Positions 1 to 8,870 are shown, numbered from the stretch's first letter. The stretch is DNA of 16,443 nucleotides from Desulfovibrio sp. UBA4079 (GCA_002382645.1 DFYP01000084.1:456-16898), one strand, 5' to 3'. Notes: a model not told the origin generated them from the sequence alone. Numbers and translations: made by a program.

Positions 1-864
1 GCGGACGAGCGGGTATTCCGGGGTCAGGGCCGTGACCACCACCTCGCCGGTCTCGCCCGGGGGCAGGGGCCGGCCCGTGGCCGGGTCGCAGATCTCCACC
101 AGGCAGCGAGTGGAGGCGTGCATGCCGTTCTTCTCCTCGCACTCGTAGGCGATGGCCCCCACGTCGGCCGTGCCGTAGCCCTGGCGCACCACGGCCCCGA
201 ACATCTCCTGCACCTCGGAACGCAGGGATTCCGTGAGCTTTTCCGCGGCCACGAAGGCCGTGCGCAGGCGGAAGTCCCGGCGCGGGTCCAGGCCCTGCTC
301 CCGGGCCTTCTGGCCGATGGTTTTCAAATAGCTGGCCATGCCCACGAAGCCGGTGACCGGCAGACGGCGCATCAAATCGATCTGGACCTGGGTGTTGCCC
401 GGGCCCGCGGGGATGACGCAGCAGCCGATCTCGCGCAGGGGCTCCTCGAGCATGAGCCCGGCCGGGGTCAGGTGGTAGCTGAAGGTCATCTGGACCAGGT
501 CCCCGGCCCGGAACCCGGCGGCGAAAAAGGCCTCGGCCCAGCCCCAGTGGTCCGGGCCCAGGCCCTCGGGGTCGAAGATCGGGCCCGGGGACATGTAGAT
601 GCGCCGGAGCCTGCCGGGCTCGCAGGTCAAGAGCCAGTCCAGGCCGCGCTCCTCCTGGAAGCGGATGAGGTCCTTCTTGCGCAAGGGCGGCACCTGGGCC
701 AGGCCCTCGGGGCTGTCCAGGTCCCGGGCCGAGAGCCCGGCCGCGCGCAGCCGCTCGCGGAACTCGCCCGAGTCCTCCAGGGCCCGCTCCAGCAGGGAAC
801 GCAGGGCCTTCCACTGACGGGCCTTGCGGCCCAGCCCCTCACTCTCGGCCTCGCGATAGTGCAT
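1..864 (-). CDS. PaaK-like phenylacetate-CoA ligase family protein, C-terminus outside window
   Basis: The first 288 residues of an adenylate-forming enzyme of the phenylacetate-CoA ligase (PaaK) family are visible; the frame is open to the window edge, and PaaK proteins are usually about 430 aa. Family members activate aryl or other carboxylates with ATP and CoA in the cytoplasm. Landmarks are a YGTADVGAIAYEC stretch at residues 230-242, matching the PaaK A5 region, and GEVVVTALTPEYPLVR at 273-288, just before the expected R-Y-x-T-G-D motif. The usual Ser/Thr/Gly-rich ATP loop (SSGTTGxPT) is absent; YMSPGPIFDPEG (90-101) stands in its place. The ATG at 862-864 has AGGAGGG about 6 nt upstream. 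It is the last visible gene of the liv cluster, 56 nt after livF, with no terminator between. The family call is good; the substrate and even ligase activity are uncertain. Confidence 0.8.
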   Translation of the reverse strand, partial: MHYREAESEGLGRKARQWKALRSLLERALEDSGEFRERLRAAGLSARDLDSPEGLAQVPPLRKKDLIRFQEERGLDWLLTCEPGRLRRIYMSPGPIFDPEGLGPDHWGWAEAFFAAGFRAGDLVQMTFSYHLTPAGLMLEEPLREIGCCVIPAGPGNTQVQIDLMRRLPVTGFVGMASYLKTIGQKAREQGLDPRRDFRLRTAFVAAEKLTESLRSEVQEMFGAVVRQGYGTADVGAIAYECEEKNGMHASTRCLVEICDPATGRPLPPGETGEVVVTALTPEYPLVR

Positions 865-920
865 CGCCGCCCTCCTTTGCTCCCCGGCCCTTGTAGCCCG
901 CCGCGGGCCGTCCGGGCAAG

Positions 921-1721
<801 letters not shown>

Positions 1722-1748
1722 CGCCCGCTCCCTCCCCGGAATCCCTGC

Positions 1749-2918
1749 CTACAGTCCCAGCCACTCGGCCTTGCGCTCCAGGGTCTGGGCCGAGAGGAAA
1801 GTCAGCTTGCCGTTCTGGATCTTGTACAGGAACACGGACATGTTCGGCCGGTGGTCGCCGGGCAGGAAGCTGATCTTCGGGGTCAGGCCCTGGGGGTCAT
1901 AGTCCCGCAGGGTCTCCAGGGTCTCCTTCAGGGTCTTGCCGGTGAGCGGACCCTTGGCCAGGGTCTGGCGCATGCCCTCGACCATGACCATCATGGAGGC
2001 GAAGCCGCGGATGAAGTGGGTCATCTGGGGCTGGTTCTTGGTCTGCTCCAGGATGGCCTTCATGCCCGGCACGTCCTGGCCATAGACCGCGGCGGCCTGG
2101 AGGCTCACCGCGCCCTCGGCGGCGTCGCCGGCCAGCTGCACCAGGCTCTCGTCCGCGCCCCAGATGTCCACGAAGAAGGTCGTCTTCATGCCGAGCTTCT
2201 TGGCGTCCTTCATGATCACGGCCGTGGACGGCGTGGTCCCGCCGATCCAGGTGTAGTCCGGATTCTTGCCCTTGAGGGCCAGGAGCTGGGTGGTGGCGTC
2301 AATGGCCTTGAGGTCCACGTTCTCCTCGCCCACCAGCTCGAAGCCCAGCTCCTTGGCGTAGGCCTTGATCGCCGGGATGGGCGCCAGGCCGTAGGGCGCG
2401 TTGGGATAGAGCAGGGCCAGGCGCGGGGCCCGGGATTCCTTCCAGTTGTCCTTGAAGTACTTGAGCGCGGCCCGGGCCTGGGTGGAGTAGTCCGCGGCGA
2501 TGACGAAGTTGTAGGGGGCCTTGGCCGCGTCCGTGAGGTGCGCGGAATAGGAGGCCGAGAAGTTCGGGATCTCGTCCTGGGCCACGAAACGCACCAGGGC
2601 CTCGGTCACGGCCGTGCCGAAGCCCTGCACCGCCACCACCTTGTCCACGGTGGCGAACTTCTTGTACAGGGCCAGGCCCTGCTGCGGGTTGTAGGCCGTG
2701 TCCTGGAGCAGGAACTCGATCTGCCGCCCGGACACGCCGCCGTGGGCGTTGATATACTCGGCAGCGGCACGCAGCCCCTCGGCGTAGGGCCGGCCCACGG
2801 CCGAGGTCGGGCCGGAGAGGTCGATGAGCCCGCCGATCTTGATGGTTTCGGCCAGGGCCGGGGCGGCCAGGGCCAGGCACAGGGCCAGGGTCAGAAAGGT
2901 TTTCATCACGGTGCGCAT
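1749..2918 (-). CDS. livK: Periplasmic substrate-binding protein of a LIV-type ABC importer
   Basis: A 389-aa class I periplasmic binding protein (Peripla_BP_6 / LivJ-LivK superfamily) that would capture the solute and deliver it to LivHM. Residues 1-23 are a Sec signal peptide: basic MRTVMK, a hydrophobic Leu/Ala core and an ALA cleavage site before ETIKIGG. DLSGPTS (33-39) and QDTAYNPQQGL (72-82) match the ligand-cleft landmarks of the family. There is no lipobox Cys, so the mature protein should be soluble. The first ATG (2916-2918) is chosen because AGGGGG lies just upstream; the in-frame Met5 has no ribosome site. It sits between livM (54 nt) and livF (27 nt). The ligand cannot be read from the sequence: this family binds branched-chain amino acids, urea, amides, aromatic acids and others. 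Confidence 0.9.
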   Translation of the reverse strand: MRTVMKTFLTLALCLALAAPALAETIKIGGLIDLSGPTSAVGRPYAEGLRAAAEYINAHGGVSGRQIEFLLQDTAYNPQQGLALYKKFATVDKVVAVQGFGTAVTEALVRFVAQDEIPNFSASYSAHLTDAAKAPYNFVIAADYSTQARAALKYFKDNWKESRAPRLALLYPNAPYGLAPIPAIKAYAKELGFELVGEENVDLKAIDATTQLLALKGKNPDYTWIGGTTPSTAVIMKDAKKLGMKTTFFVDIWGADESLVQLAGDAAEGAVSLQAAAVYGQDVPGMKAILEQTKNQPQMTHFIRGFASMMVMVEGMRQTLAKGPLTGKTLKETLETLRDYDPQGLTPKISFLPGDHRPNMSVFLYKIQNGKLTFLSAQTLERKAEWLGL

Positions 2919-2972
2919 GGCGTATCCCCCTTGCTCCGGTCCCTCTGGGGGGCCGGGTTGCTCCCCTTGGCC

Positions 2973-4019
2973 CTAGTGGGCGAAGGGATAGAGTTTCCAG
3001 TAGGCCCGCACGAGCTTCCAGCGGTGCGCCAGGCCCTCGGGCTCGAAGATCAGGAAGAGCACGAGGGTCAGTCCGAAGACCCCCTCGCGCAGGGCCACCA
3101 GCTGGGCGCTGATGTCCGGGAACCAGGCCGAGAGCGTGCCGGCCACAAGGTTCAGGCCCTCGGGCAGGAGCGTCAGGAAGACCGCGCCGAAGACCGAGCC
3201 GAGCACGCTGCCCAGGCCGCCGATGATGATCATGGCCAGGCAGGAGATGGACTGGCTGATGCCGAACTGCTCGGGCGAGACGAACTGGGTGTAGTGGGCC
3301 CAGAGCCCCCCGGCCACCCCGGCCAGGAAGGCCGAGACGCCGAAGGCCATGAGCTTGTAGGCGAACAGGTTCACGCCCGCGATCTCGGCCGAGAGGTGGA
3401 AGTCGCGGATGGCCACGAAGGCCCGGCCGTGGCGGGTGCGCAGGAGGTTGGCCACCACCAGCAGGGAAAGCGCGGCGCAGACCAGCAGGAGGTAGAACAT
3501 CCGCGCGTCCGTGTTGCAGGAGAAGCCGAAGATCGTGGGCGGGTCCAGGAGCAGGCCGTTGGAGCCGCCGGTGATCCCGCCCGCGTGCAGGAAGACGTAT
3601 TCCAGGATGAGCTGGGCGGCCAGGGTGGCGATGGCCAGATAGATGCCCTTGAGCCGCAGCGAGGGCACGCCGAAGACCATGCCCGCCAGGGAGGCCGCCG
3701 CGCCCCCGGCCAGGAGCGCCAGGGGGAAGGGCACGCCCCGCAGCGTGCAGATGGCCGCGCCGTAGGCGCCCACGCCCATGAACGCGCCGTGGCCCAGGGA
3801 GATCTGGCCGCAGACCCCGGTGAGCAGATTGAGCGAGACCGCGCCGATGACCGCGATGCAGATGATGTTGAGCACGGACAGGAGATAGGGCCCCACGAGC
3901 AGGGGCGCGGCCACCAGGAGCAGGACGAAGAGCCCCAGGCAGGTGCGCTGGAACCCGCTCTGGAAGAAGCGCGCCTCGGCCGCGTAGGAACTGAAGAACA
4001 GACCGCACTTGCCGTGCAT
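2973..4019 (-). CDS. livM: LivM-type ABC transporter permease
   Basis: A 348-aa polytopic inner-membrane permease of the LivM family, which forms the translocation pore with LivH. After a polar N-terminus of about 27 residues, hydrophobic segments run through the protein. The family landmark LNLLTGVCGQISLGHGAF (63-80) and the following MGVGAYGAA are clear. The length agrees with the family (roughly 320-420 aa). ATG at 4017-4019 starts one base after the livH stop (TGA-G-ATG), indicating translational coupling. The stop is 54 nt before the binding-protein gene, and that gap has no clear terminator. Confidence 0.93.
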   Translation of the reverse strand: MHGKCGLFFSSYAAEARFFQSGFQRTCLGLFVLLLVAAPLLVGPYLLSVLNIICIAVIGAVSLNLLTGVCGQISLGHGAFMGVGAYGAAICTLRGVPFPLALLAGGAAASLAGMVFGVPSLRLKGIYLAIATLAAQLILEYVFLHAGGITGGSNGLLLDPPTIFGFSCNTDARMFYLLLVCAALSLLVVANLLRTRHGRAFVAIRDFHLSAEIAGVNLFAYKLMAFGVSAFLAGVAGGLWAHYTQFVSPEQFGISQSISCLAMIIIGGLGSVLGSVFGAVFLTLLPEGLNLVAGTLSAWFPDISAQLVALREGVFGLTLVLFLIFEPEGLAHRWKLVRAYWKLYPFAH

Positions 4020-4020
4020 C

Positions 4021-4908
4021 TCAGACCCTCTCGATCTCGCGGGAGCCGAACAGCCCGTAAGGTTTGATCATGAGGATCAGGACCAGGACCACGAACGCGG
4101 CCACCTCCTTGAACCCGGACAGGCCCAGGAAGTCCTTGGCCAGGCCGTCGCAGAGGTTCTCCAGCACGCCCACGATGAGCCCGCCCAGGGCCGCCCCGGC
4201 CAAGCTGTCCAGGCCGCCCAGGATCACCGCCGGGAAGACCTTGAGGCCCAGGTAGCCGAGCTGGGAGTTGATGCCGTTGATGTTGCCCAGGATGACCCCG
4301 CCCACCCCGGAGACCACGCAGGCGATGCACCAGGACAGGGCGAAGATGTTCTTGATGCCGATGCCCATGGACTGGGCCGCCTGCTGGTCAAAGGCCGTGG
4401 CGCGCATGGCCACCCCCAGGCGGGAGTACTTGAAGAACAGCGAGAACACGGCGAAGAGCAGCGCCGAGAGCACGAAGGCCGCCAGATAGACCGGGGCGAT
4501 GGGCACCCCGGCCAGGAACAGCGGCTCCGCGGGCAGGACCTGGGGGAAAACCTTGATCTGGGTGCCCCAGACCAGCTGGACCAGGGATTTCAGCACCGAG
4601 GACAGGCCGATGGTCACCATGATCACGCTGATGGTCGATTCGCCGATGAGCGGCCGGAGCGCCAGGCGCTCCACGGCCAGGCCCAGGAGCACCGAGAAGC
4701 CGAGCGTCATGAGGAAGGCCCAGAGGAAGGGCACGTGGAACTGCACGGTCAGGGAGAAGCAGACGTAGGCCCCGGCCATGACCAGTTCGCCCTGGGCGAA
4801 GTTGACCACCTGGGTGGCCTTGTAGATGACCACGAAGCCCAGGGCCACCAGGCTGTAGATGCCGCCGACCACCAGGCCGTTGATGAGCAGCTGGAGATAG
4901 TAGTGCAT
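4021..4908 (-). CDS. livH: LivH-type ABC transporter permease
   Basis: A 295-aa polytopic inner-membrane permease of the LivH family. The N-terminus MHYYLQLLINGLVVGGIYSL is followed by ALGFVVIYKATQVVNFAQGE, containing the LivH landmark NFAQGELVMAGAYV (36-49). The open frame extends upstream to 5292, but that part overlaps the acyl-CoA synthetase gene and reads as low-complexity Arg/Gly shadow sequence. ATG at 4906-4908 is therefore chosen, 8 nt after the synthetase stop, with a GGAGG ribosome site inside the end of that gene. It is coupled to livM by a 1-nt gap. Confidence 0.93.
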   Translation of the reverse strand: MHYYLQLLINGLVVGGIYSLVALGFVVIYKATQVVNFAQGELVMAGAYVCFSLTVQFHVPFLWAFLMTLGFSVLLGLAVERLALRPLIGESTISVIMVTIGLSSVLKSLVQLVWGTQIKVFPQVLPAEPLFLAGVPIAPVYLAAFVLSALLFAVFSLFFKYSRLGVAMRATAFDQQAAQSMGIGIKNIFALSWCIACVVSGVGGVILGNINGINSQLGYLGLKVFPAVILGGLDSLAGAALGGLIVGVLENLCDGLAKDFLGLSGFKEVAAFVVLVLILMIKPYGLFGSREIERV

Positions 4909-4916
4909 GTGCGCCC

Positions 4917-6821
4917 TCAGTCCTCCACGGTCTCGATGACCACGTTCCCGCGCATCTCCCGGGTGCTGCCGTCCTGGTAGCCGATGGCGGCCTCCAGGAG
5001 GATCTCGCGGGAGCCGTCGTAGAGCGCCTCCACCAGGCGGCCGTAGCGCTCCTCCACCACCTGGCGGCGGACCTTGCGGGTGCGGGTGAGTTCGCCGTCG
5101 TCGGCGTCCAGTTCCTTGAACAGCAGGGCGAAGCGCCGGATGCGCATGGCCGGTTCCAGCCCGGCGTTCATCGCGGCCACCTCCCCGTGGATGAGTCCGC
5201 GGACCTCGGGCTTGGCGGCGAGGTCCTGGTAGGTGGTGTAGGTGAGCATGTGGGCCTCGGCCCAGCGGCCCACGATGCCGCCGTCGATGCACAGGATGGC
5301 CGCGGTGTGCGCGCGGTCCCGGCCGAAGACCACGGCCTCGCGCACGTAGGGCGAGAACTTCAGCTTGTTCTCCAGAAACTGCGGGGAGAAGCGCGCGCCC
5401 GAGGAGAGCAGCATCACGTCCTTGAGCCGGTCGATGACCACGAGCCGGCCGTCCTCGCGGAAGAACCCGGCGTCGCCGGACCGGAGCCAGCCCTGGTCCA
5501 GGGTCTCGGCCGTGGCCGCCTCGTTCTTGTAGTAGCCCAGGAACACGGCCGGGCTGCGCGAGAGGATCTCGCCGTCTTCCGAGATGCGCACCTCGGTCTC
5601 GGGGATGGGCTGGCCCACGGAGTCGAAGTCCACGGCCCCGTCGCGGTGGATGCAGGAGATGCCCGCGATCTCGGTCTGGCCGTAAATCTGCTTCAGGTTC
5701 ACGCCCAGGGCGTGGAAGAAGCGGAAGGTGTCCGGCCCCAGGGCCGCGCCGCCCGTGGAGGCCGAGCGCACCCGGGAGAAGCCCAGGCGGTCGCGCAGGG
5801 CCCGGAACAACCCGGCCTGGGCCAGGAAATAGGTGAAGCGCAGCCAGGGTCCGGGGGTCTCGCCGCGGAACCGGGCCTCGGCCCAGGCCATGCCCACGGG
5901 CAGGCAGAGGTTGTAGAGCAGGCGCTTGAGCGGGGTGGTCTCCATGATCTTGACCTGGACCGTGGCGGCCAGGTTCTCCCAGACCCGGGGCGGCGAGAAG
6001 ATGACGTGCGGCCCGATCTCGCGGATGTCGCTCTGGACCGTGTCCGGCTCCTCCGGGAAGTTCACGCAGAAGCCGAACAGCAGGGCCGAGGCCACGGCCA
6101 TCATCTGCTCGCCCATCCAGGCCAGGGGCAGGAAGGAGACGAACTCGTCGCTGGCGCGCTTGGGGTCCACCCGGCCGAGGTTGGCGGCCATGGCCAGGAG
6201 GTTGCGGTGCGAGAGCACGGCCAGCTTGGGCCGGCCCGTGGTGCCCGAGGTGGTGGCCACCAGGCAGGGGTCTTCGGGTGATAACTCACTCACTATTTCG
6301 GAGAAAAAAAAGCGCGCGTCGGGCACGGACTCGCGGCCCCGGCGGCGCACGTCCGAGAAGGACCGCAGCCCGGGCTCGTCGTAGGACGAAAGCCCCTTGG
6401 GGTCGTGGTAGACGATGTGCGCGAGCTGGGGCAGGCGGGGTTTCAGCTCGAGCATCTTGTCCACCTGCTCCTGGTCCTCGGCCACCACGAGCCGGGCCCC
6501 GGACAGCTCGAAGACGTAGGCCACCTCCTCGGCGGTGGCGTCCTGGTAGAGGCCCAGGGCCAGGCCGCCCAGGGCCTGGATGGCCAGTTCGGCCCAGAGC
6601 CACTCGGGCCGGTTGTCGCCGATGAGGATCACGATGTCGCCCCGGCCCAGGCCCAGGGAGCGCAGGCCCGCGGCGAACTCCGCGGTGATCTTGAGGCAGC
6701 GGTCCCAGGTGTAGGCCTGCCAGACGCCCCACTCCTTCTCGCGCAGGGCGATGCGCTGGGGCTGCTCCATGGCCTGCTTCCAGAGCAGGGCCGGCAGGGT
6801 GGTGTCGTAAGGTTTGGTCAT
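4917..6821 (-). CDS. AMP-forming acyl-CoA synthetase (FAA1 / long-chain type)
   Basis: A 634-aa adenylate-forming ligase that converts a carboxylate, ATP and CoA to acyl-CoA, AMP and PPi. The motif set is complete: P-loop TSGTTGRPK (191-199), A5 YGQTE (380-384), A7 GWLRSGD (444-450), A8 hinge RLKDVMLLSSG (465-475) and an A10-type lysine in RTRKVRR (K583). Length and motif style fit COG1022 long-chain acyl-CoA synthetases rather than acetyl-CoA synthetase, but the family is broad and the chain length or aromatic nature of the substrate is not readable. The gene lies inside the liv cluster, 12 nt after livG and 8 nt before livH, so it is almost certainly co-expressed with the importer. ATG at 6819-6821 has an AGGGA site. 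The natural inference is that it activates the imported acid. Confidence 0.9.
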   Translation of the reverse strand: MTKPYDTTLPALLWKQAMEQPQRIALREKEWGVWQAYTWDRCLKITAEFAAGLRSLGLGRGDIVILIGDNRPEWLWAELAIQALGGLALGLYQDATAEEVAYVFELSGARLVVAEDQEQVDKMLELKPRLPQLAHIVYHDPKGLSSYDEPGLRSFSDVRRRGRESVPDARFFFSEIVSELSPEDPCLVATTSGTTGRPKLAVLSHRNLLAMAANLGRVDPKRASDEFVSFLPLAWMGEQMMAVASALLFGFCVNFPEEPDTVQSDIREIGPHVIFSPPRVWENLAATVQVKIMETTPLKRLLYNLCLPVGMAWAEARFRGETPGPWLRFTYFLAQAGLFRALRDRLGFSRVRSASTGGAALGPDTFRFFHALGVNLKQIYGQTEIAGISCIHRDGAVDFDSVGQPIPETEVRISEDGEILSRSPAVFLGYYKNEAATAETLDQGWLRSGDAGFFREDGRLVVIDRLKDVMLLSSGARFSPQFLENKLKFSPYVREAVVFGRDRAHTAAILCIDGGIVGRWAEAHMLTYTTYQDLAAKPEVRGLIHGEVAAMNAGLEPAMRIRRFALLFKELDADDGELTRTRKVRRQVVEERYGRLVEALYDGSREILLEAAIGYQDGSTREMRGNVVIETVED

Positions 6822-6833
6822 CCGCGTTCCCTG

Positions 6834-7616
6834 TCAGCGTCCGGCAAAGGCCGCGTCTTCGGCGCCCAGGTAGGCGCTGACCACGGCCGGGTCCGTGCGC
6901 ACGCGCTCCGGCGTGCCGTGGGCCAGGACGCTGCCGAAGTCCAGGACCACCACCTGGTCCGAAAGGTCCATGACCACGCCCATGTCGTGCTCCACCAGGA
7001 GCACCGTGGCCCCCCACTCGTCCCGGATGTCCAGGATGTAGCGGGCCATGTCCTCGGTCTCCTCCAGGTTCATGCCGGCCATGGGCTCGTCCAGGAGGAT
7101 GAGCTTGGGCTCGGCGGCCAGGGCCCGGCCCAGCTCCACGCGCTTCTGCACGCCGTAGGGCAGCCGTCCCGCGGCCTGGTGCCGCCAGGGCGAGAGGTTC
7201 AGGAAGTCGATGATGTCCTCGGCCCGGCGGCGGTGGCGGTCCTCGGCCCGGCGCGCCGGACCCCAGTAGAGCAGCGCCGCGAACAGGCCGTAGTCCAGGC
7301 GGCCGTGGCGGCCGACCATGAGGTTGTCGAGCACCGAGAGGCCCTTGAACAGGGCGATGTTCTGGAAGGTCCGCGAGAGCCCGATGGTGGTGCGCCGGTG
7401 GGCGGGCATGGCCAGGAGGTCCTGGCCGTCCAGGGTGATGCGGCCGGAGTCCGGGGTGTAGCGGCCGGAGATGCAGTTGAGCATGCTCGTCTTGCCCGCG
7501 CCGTTGGGCCCGATGAGCGAGGTGATGCTGCCCTCCTCCACGCTGAAGCCCACGTCCATGAGCGCGGCCAGGCCGCGGAAGGTGAGCGTGATGTTCTCGA
7601 CTTCCAGCAGGGCCAT
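6834..7616 (-). CDS. livG: LivG-type ABC transporter ATP-binding protein
   Basis: A 260-aa ATPase subunit of the same LIV-type importer. Motifs are Walker A GPNGAGKTS (36-44), a LivG-style signature LPYGVQKR (152-159, where most ABC proteins have LSGGQ), Walker B LILLDEP (172-178) and the H-loop LLVEHD with H210. The C-terminus (FGSVLAHGTPERVRTDPAVVSAYLG) is typical of LivG. ATG at 7614-7616 overlaps the upstream stop as TGATG, a strong coupling signal; an in-frame GTG at 7623-7625 would add three residues but has no better ribosome site. LivG here is separated from livF by five genes, unlike the E. coli livKHMGF order. Confidence 0.92.
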   Translation of the reverse strand: MALLEVENITLTFRGLAALMDVGFSVEEGSITSLIGPNGAGKTSMLNCISGRYTPDSGRITLDGQDLLAMPAHRRTTIGLSRTFQNIALFKGLSVLDNLMVGRHGRLDYGLFAALLYWGPARRAEDRHRRRAEDIIDFLNLSPWRHQAAGRLPYGVQKRVELGRALAAEPKLILLDEPMAGMNLEETEDMARYILDIRDEWGATVLLVEHDMGVVMDLSDQVVVLDFGSVLAHGTPERVRTDPAVVSAYLGAEDAAFAGR

Positions 7617-8269
7617 CACTGCCACTCGTGCATGAAGTCCTGGGGTCCGACCACCTTGTAGCCGCGCTCCTGGAGGGCCGCGGCGATGGGCGAGGGATCG
7701 TCCGTGGCCACGCGCAGGACCACGATGCGCCGCTTGTCGTGGTAGAAGGTGGCCGTGGAGATGATGCTCTTGCCCATGGAGGCGATGATCCCGGCCACCT
7801 CGTGGATCACCCCGGGCCGGTCCTCCACCTCGAAGGTGATGCGGGCCCCGCCCTCGCGGTGGCCCATCTCCTCCACGAGCACGTCGAGCATGACGCTGCG
7901 GTTGATGTAGCCCAGCAACTTGCCCTGGTGGTCCACCACGGCCAGCCCGGCCAGGTTCAGCTCGTGCATGAGCTCGGCCGCAGCCTCGATCTCGGTCTCC
8001 GGGGCGATGCTCTTGATGTCCTTGCGCAGGATCTTGTCCACGGTGAGCTTGGACATGAGGTAGTTGATCTCGTGCTTCTCCAGGGAGGTCATGATGGACG
8101 GCAGGGCCGCGTTGATGTCCTCCTTGCGCACGTAGCCCACCAGCTTGCCCTGATCCAGGATGAGGAGCATCCAGAGCTTGCTCTCGTCCAGGATCTTCTG
8201 GGCGTCCTTGACCAGGGTCTTGGGCGTGGCGGTCACGAAATTCCTGAGCATCTTCAGCCCGACGAACAT
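7616..8269 (-). CDS. CBS-CBS-ACT domain sensor protein (AcuB-like)
   Basis: A 217-aa cytoplasmic protein with two CBS motifs (about residues 8-68 and 76-133) followed by an ACT domain (about 142-212; ITFEVEDRPGVIHEVAGIIA). CBS pairs commonly bind adenine nucleotides and ACT domains commonly bind amino acids, so this is probably a ligand sensor. No DNA-binding or catalytic domain is present, so any effect would be through a partner. The order resembles AcuB-type proteins. ATG at 8267-8269 is chosen because GGGAGGGAG lies 5-6 nt upstream; the open frame runs on to 8398, but that extension is Pro/Gly/Arg-rich and covers the intergenic repeats. It is the first gene of the liv cluster, with its stop overlapping the livG start by one base, which suggests it monitors the pathway. 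That function is inference. Confidence 0.85.
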   Translation of the reverse strand: MFVGLKMLRNFVTATPKTLVKDAQKILDESKLWMLLILDQGKLVGYVRKEDINAALPSIMTSLEKHEINYLMSKLTVDKILRKDIKSIAPETEIEAAAELMHELNLAGLAVVDHQGKLLGYINRSVMLDVLVEEMGHREGGARITFEVEDRPGVIHEVAGIIASMGKSIISTATFYHDKRRIVVLRVATDDPSPIAAALQERGYKVVGPQDFMHEWQ

Positions 8270-8281
8270 GTGGCTCCCTCC

Positions 8282-8296
8282 CCGGCCTGCGGCCGG
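8282..8296. other. Short hairpin in the leader of the CBS-ACT/liv operon
   Basis: A perfect 6-bp inverted repeat, CCGGCC-TGC-GGCCGG, sits immediately upstream of the ribosome-binding site of the CBS-ACT gene. In a minus-strand transcript it would form a GC hairpin next to the Shine-Dalgarno sequence. There is no T-run, so it is not a terminator. A role in mRNA stability or translation is possible but unproven. Confidence 0.45.
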
Positions 8297-8342
8297 AACC
8301 TGGGGCAAACTAGCCTGCTTTTTCGGATCAGGGGCGCGGTTT

Positions 8343-8376
8343 TCCGTGGACGGTCGCCCGGGGTCCGTGGACGGTC
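8343..8376. repeat. 13-bp direct repeat, two copies with 21-bp period
   Basis: TCCGTGGACGGTC occurs at 8343-8355 and again at 8364-8376, exactly 21 bp apart (two helical turns). Each copy also contains the near-dyad half-sites GGAC and GTCC. The pair lies in the 238-nt region between the divergent CBS-ACT/liv operon and hypAB, the position expected for a tandem operator. No regulator is identifiable. Confidence 0.55.
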
Positions 8377-8507
8377 CGGCGCGAACGTGGGCAACCACTC
8401 GCCTTTCTCAAACATCGGAACCGGCGGCAAGTCAAGGGGAAATTCCTTCGCCCGGATTGCCGCCCGCGCCTTGCCGCCTCGGCCCTTTTGCTGTAAGCCT
8501 CCGGTCC

Positions 8508-8855
8508 ATGCATGAGTTGTCCCTGGTACAGAGCATGATGACCATCATCCTGGAGGAGCGCGACCGCCACGGTCTGGGCAAGCTCACCCGGGTCAAGGTC
8601 AAGAACGGGGCCCTGGCCGGGGCCGTGACCGACGCGCTGACCTTCGCCTGGGAGGCCCTGACCCCGGGCTCGGAACTGGAGGGCGTGGAACTCCTGGTGG
8701 AGGACGTGCCCCTGCGCGTGCGCTGCGGCGCCTGCGGGGTCGAGTTCGAGCCCGAGGACCGGCACTACATGCCCTGCCCCTCCTGCGGCGAGTTCCTGGG
8801 CCACACCGTGCTGGCCGGCAAGGAGCTGTTCATCGAATCCCTGGAAGCCGAATGA
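8508..8855 (+). CDS. hypA: Hydrogenase nickel incorporation protein HypA
   Basis: A 115-aa HypA, the cytoplasmic metallochaperone that works with HypB to deliver nickel to [NiFe] hydrogenase large subunits. It begins MHELSL, where the N-terminal Met-His-Glu provides the nickel ligands (His2), so the ATG at 8508 is fixed by function. The structural zinc site is CGAC (C73, C76) and CPSC (C90, C93). The length is normal (about 113-117 aa). The ribosome site is poor: no purine-rich stretch precedes the ATG except TAAG about 10 nt upstream. It is followed by hypB after 15 nt. No hydrogenase structural genes or hypCDEF lie in the window. Confidence 0.95.
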   Translation: MHELSLVQSMMTIILEERDRHGLGKLTRVKVKNGALAGAVTDALTFAWEALTPGSELEGVELLVEDVPLRVRCGACGVEFEPEDRHYMPCPSCGEFLGHTVLAGKELFIESLEAE

Positions 8856-8870
8856 TCCGAGGAGCCTGAT

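Noticed and set aside
896..908. Possible terminator between livF and the PaaK-like gene
   Set aside because: GCCCG-CCG-CGGGC is only a 5-bp GC palindrome with no T-run; likely composition noise.
4909..5292. N-terminal extension of livH upstream of 4908
   Set aside because: It overlaps the acyl-CoA synthetase gene and encodes Arg/Gly-rich sequence; LivH proteins begin as MHYYLQLLINGL does here.
8270..8398. 43-residue N-terminal extension of the CBS-ACT protein
   Set aside because: A strong ribosome site lies directly before the ATG at 8269, the extension is Pro/Gly/Arg-rich, and it simply translates the intergenic direct repeat.
8479..8494. Sigma-54-like promoter (GG...GC) upstream of hypA
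   Set aside because: The GG and GC elements are 9 bp apart rather than the required 12, and the flanking bases do not match TGGCAC/TTGCA.
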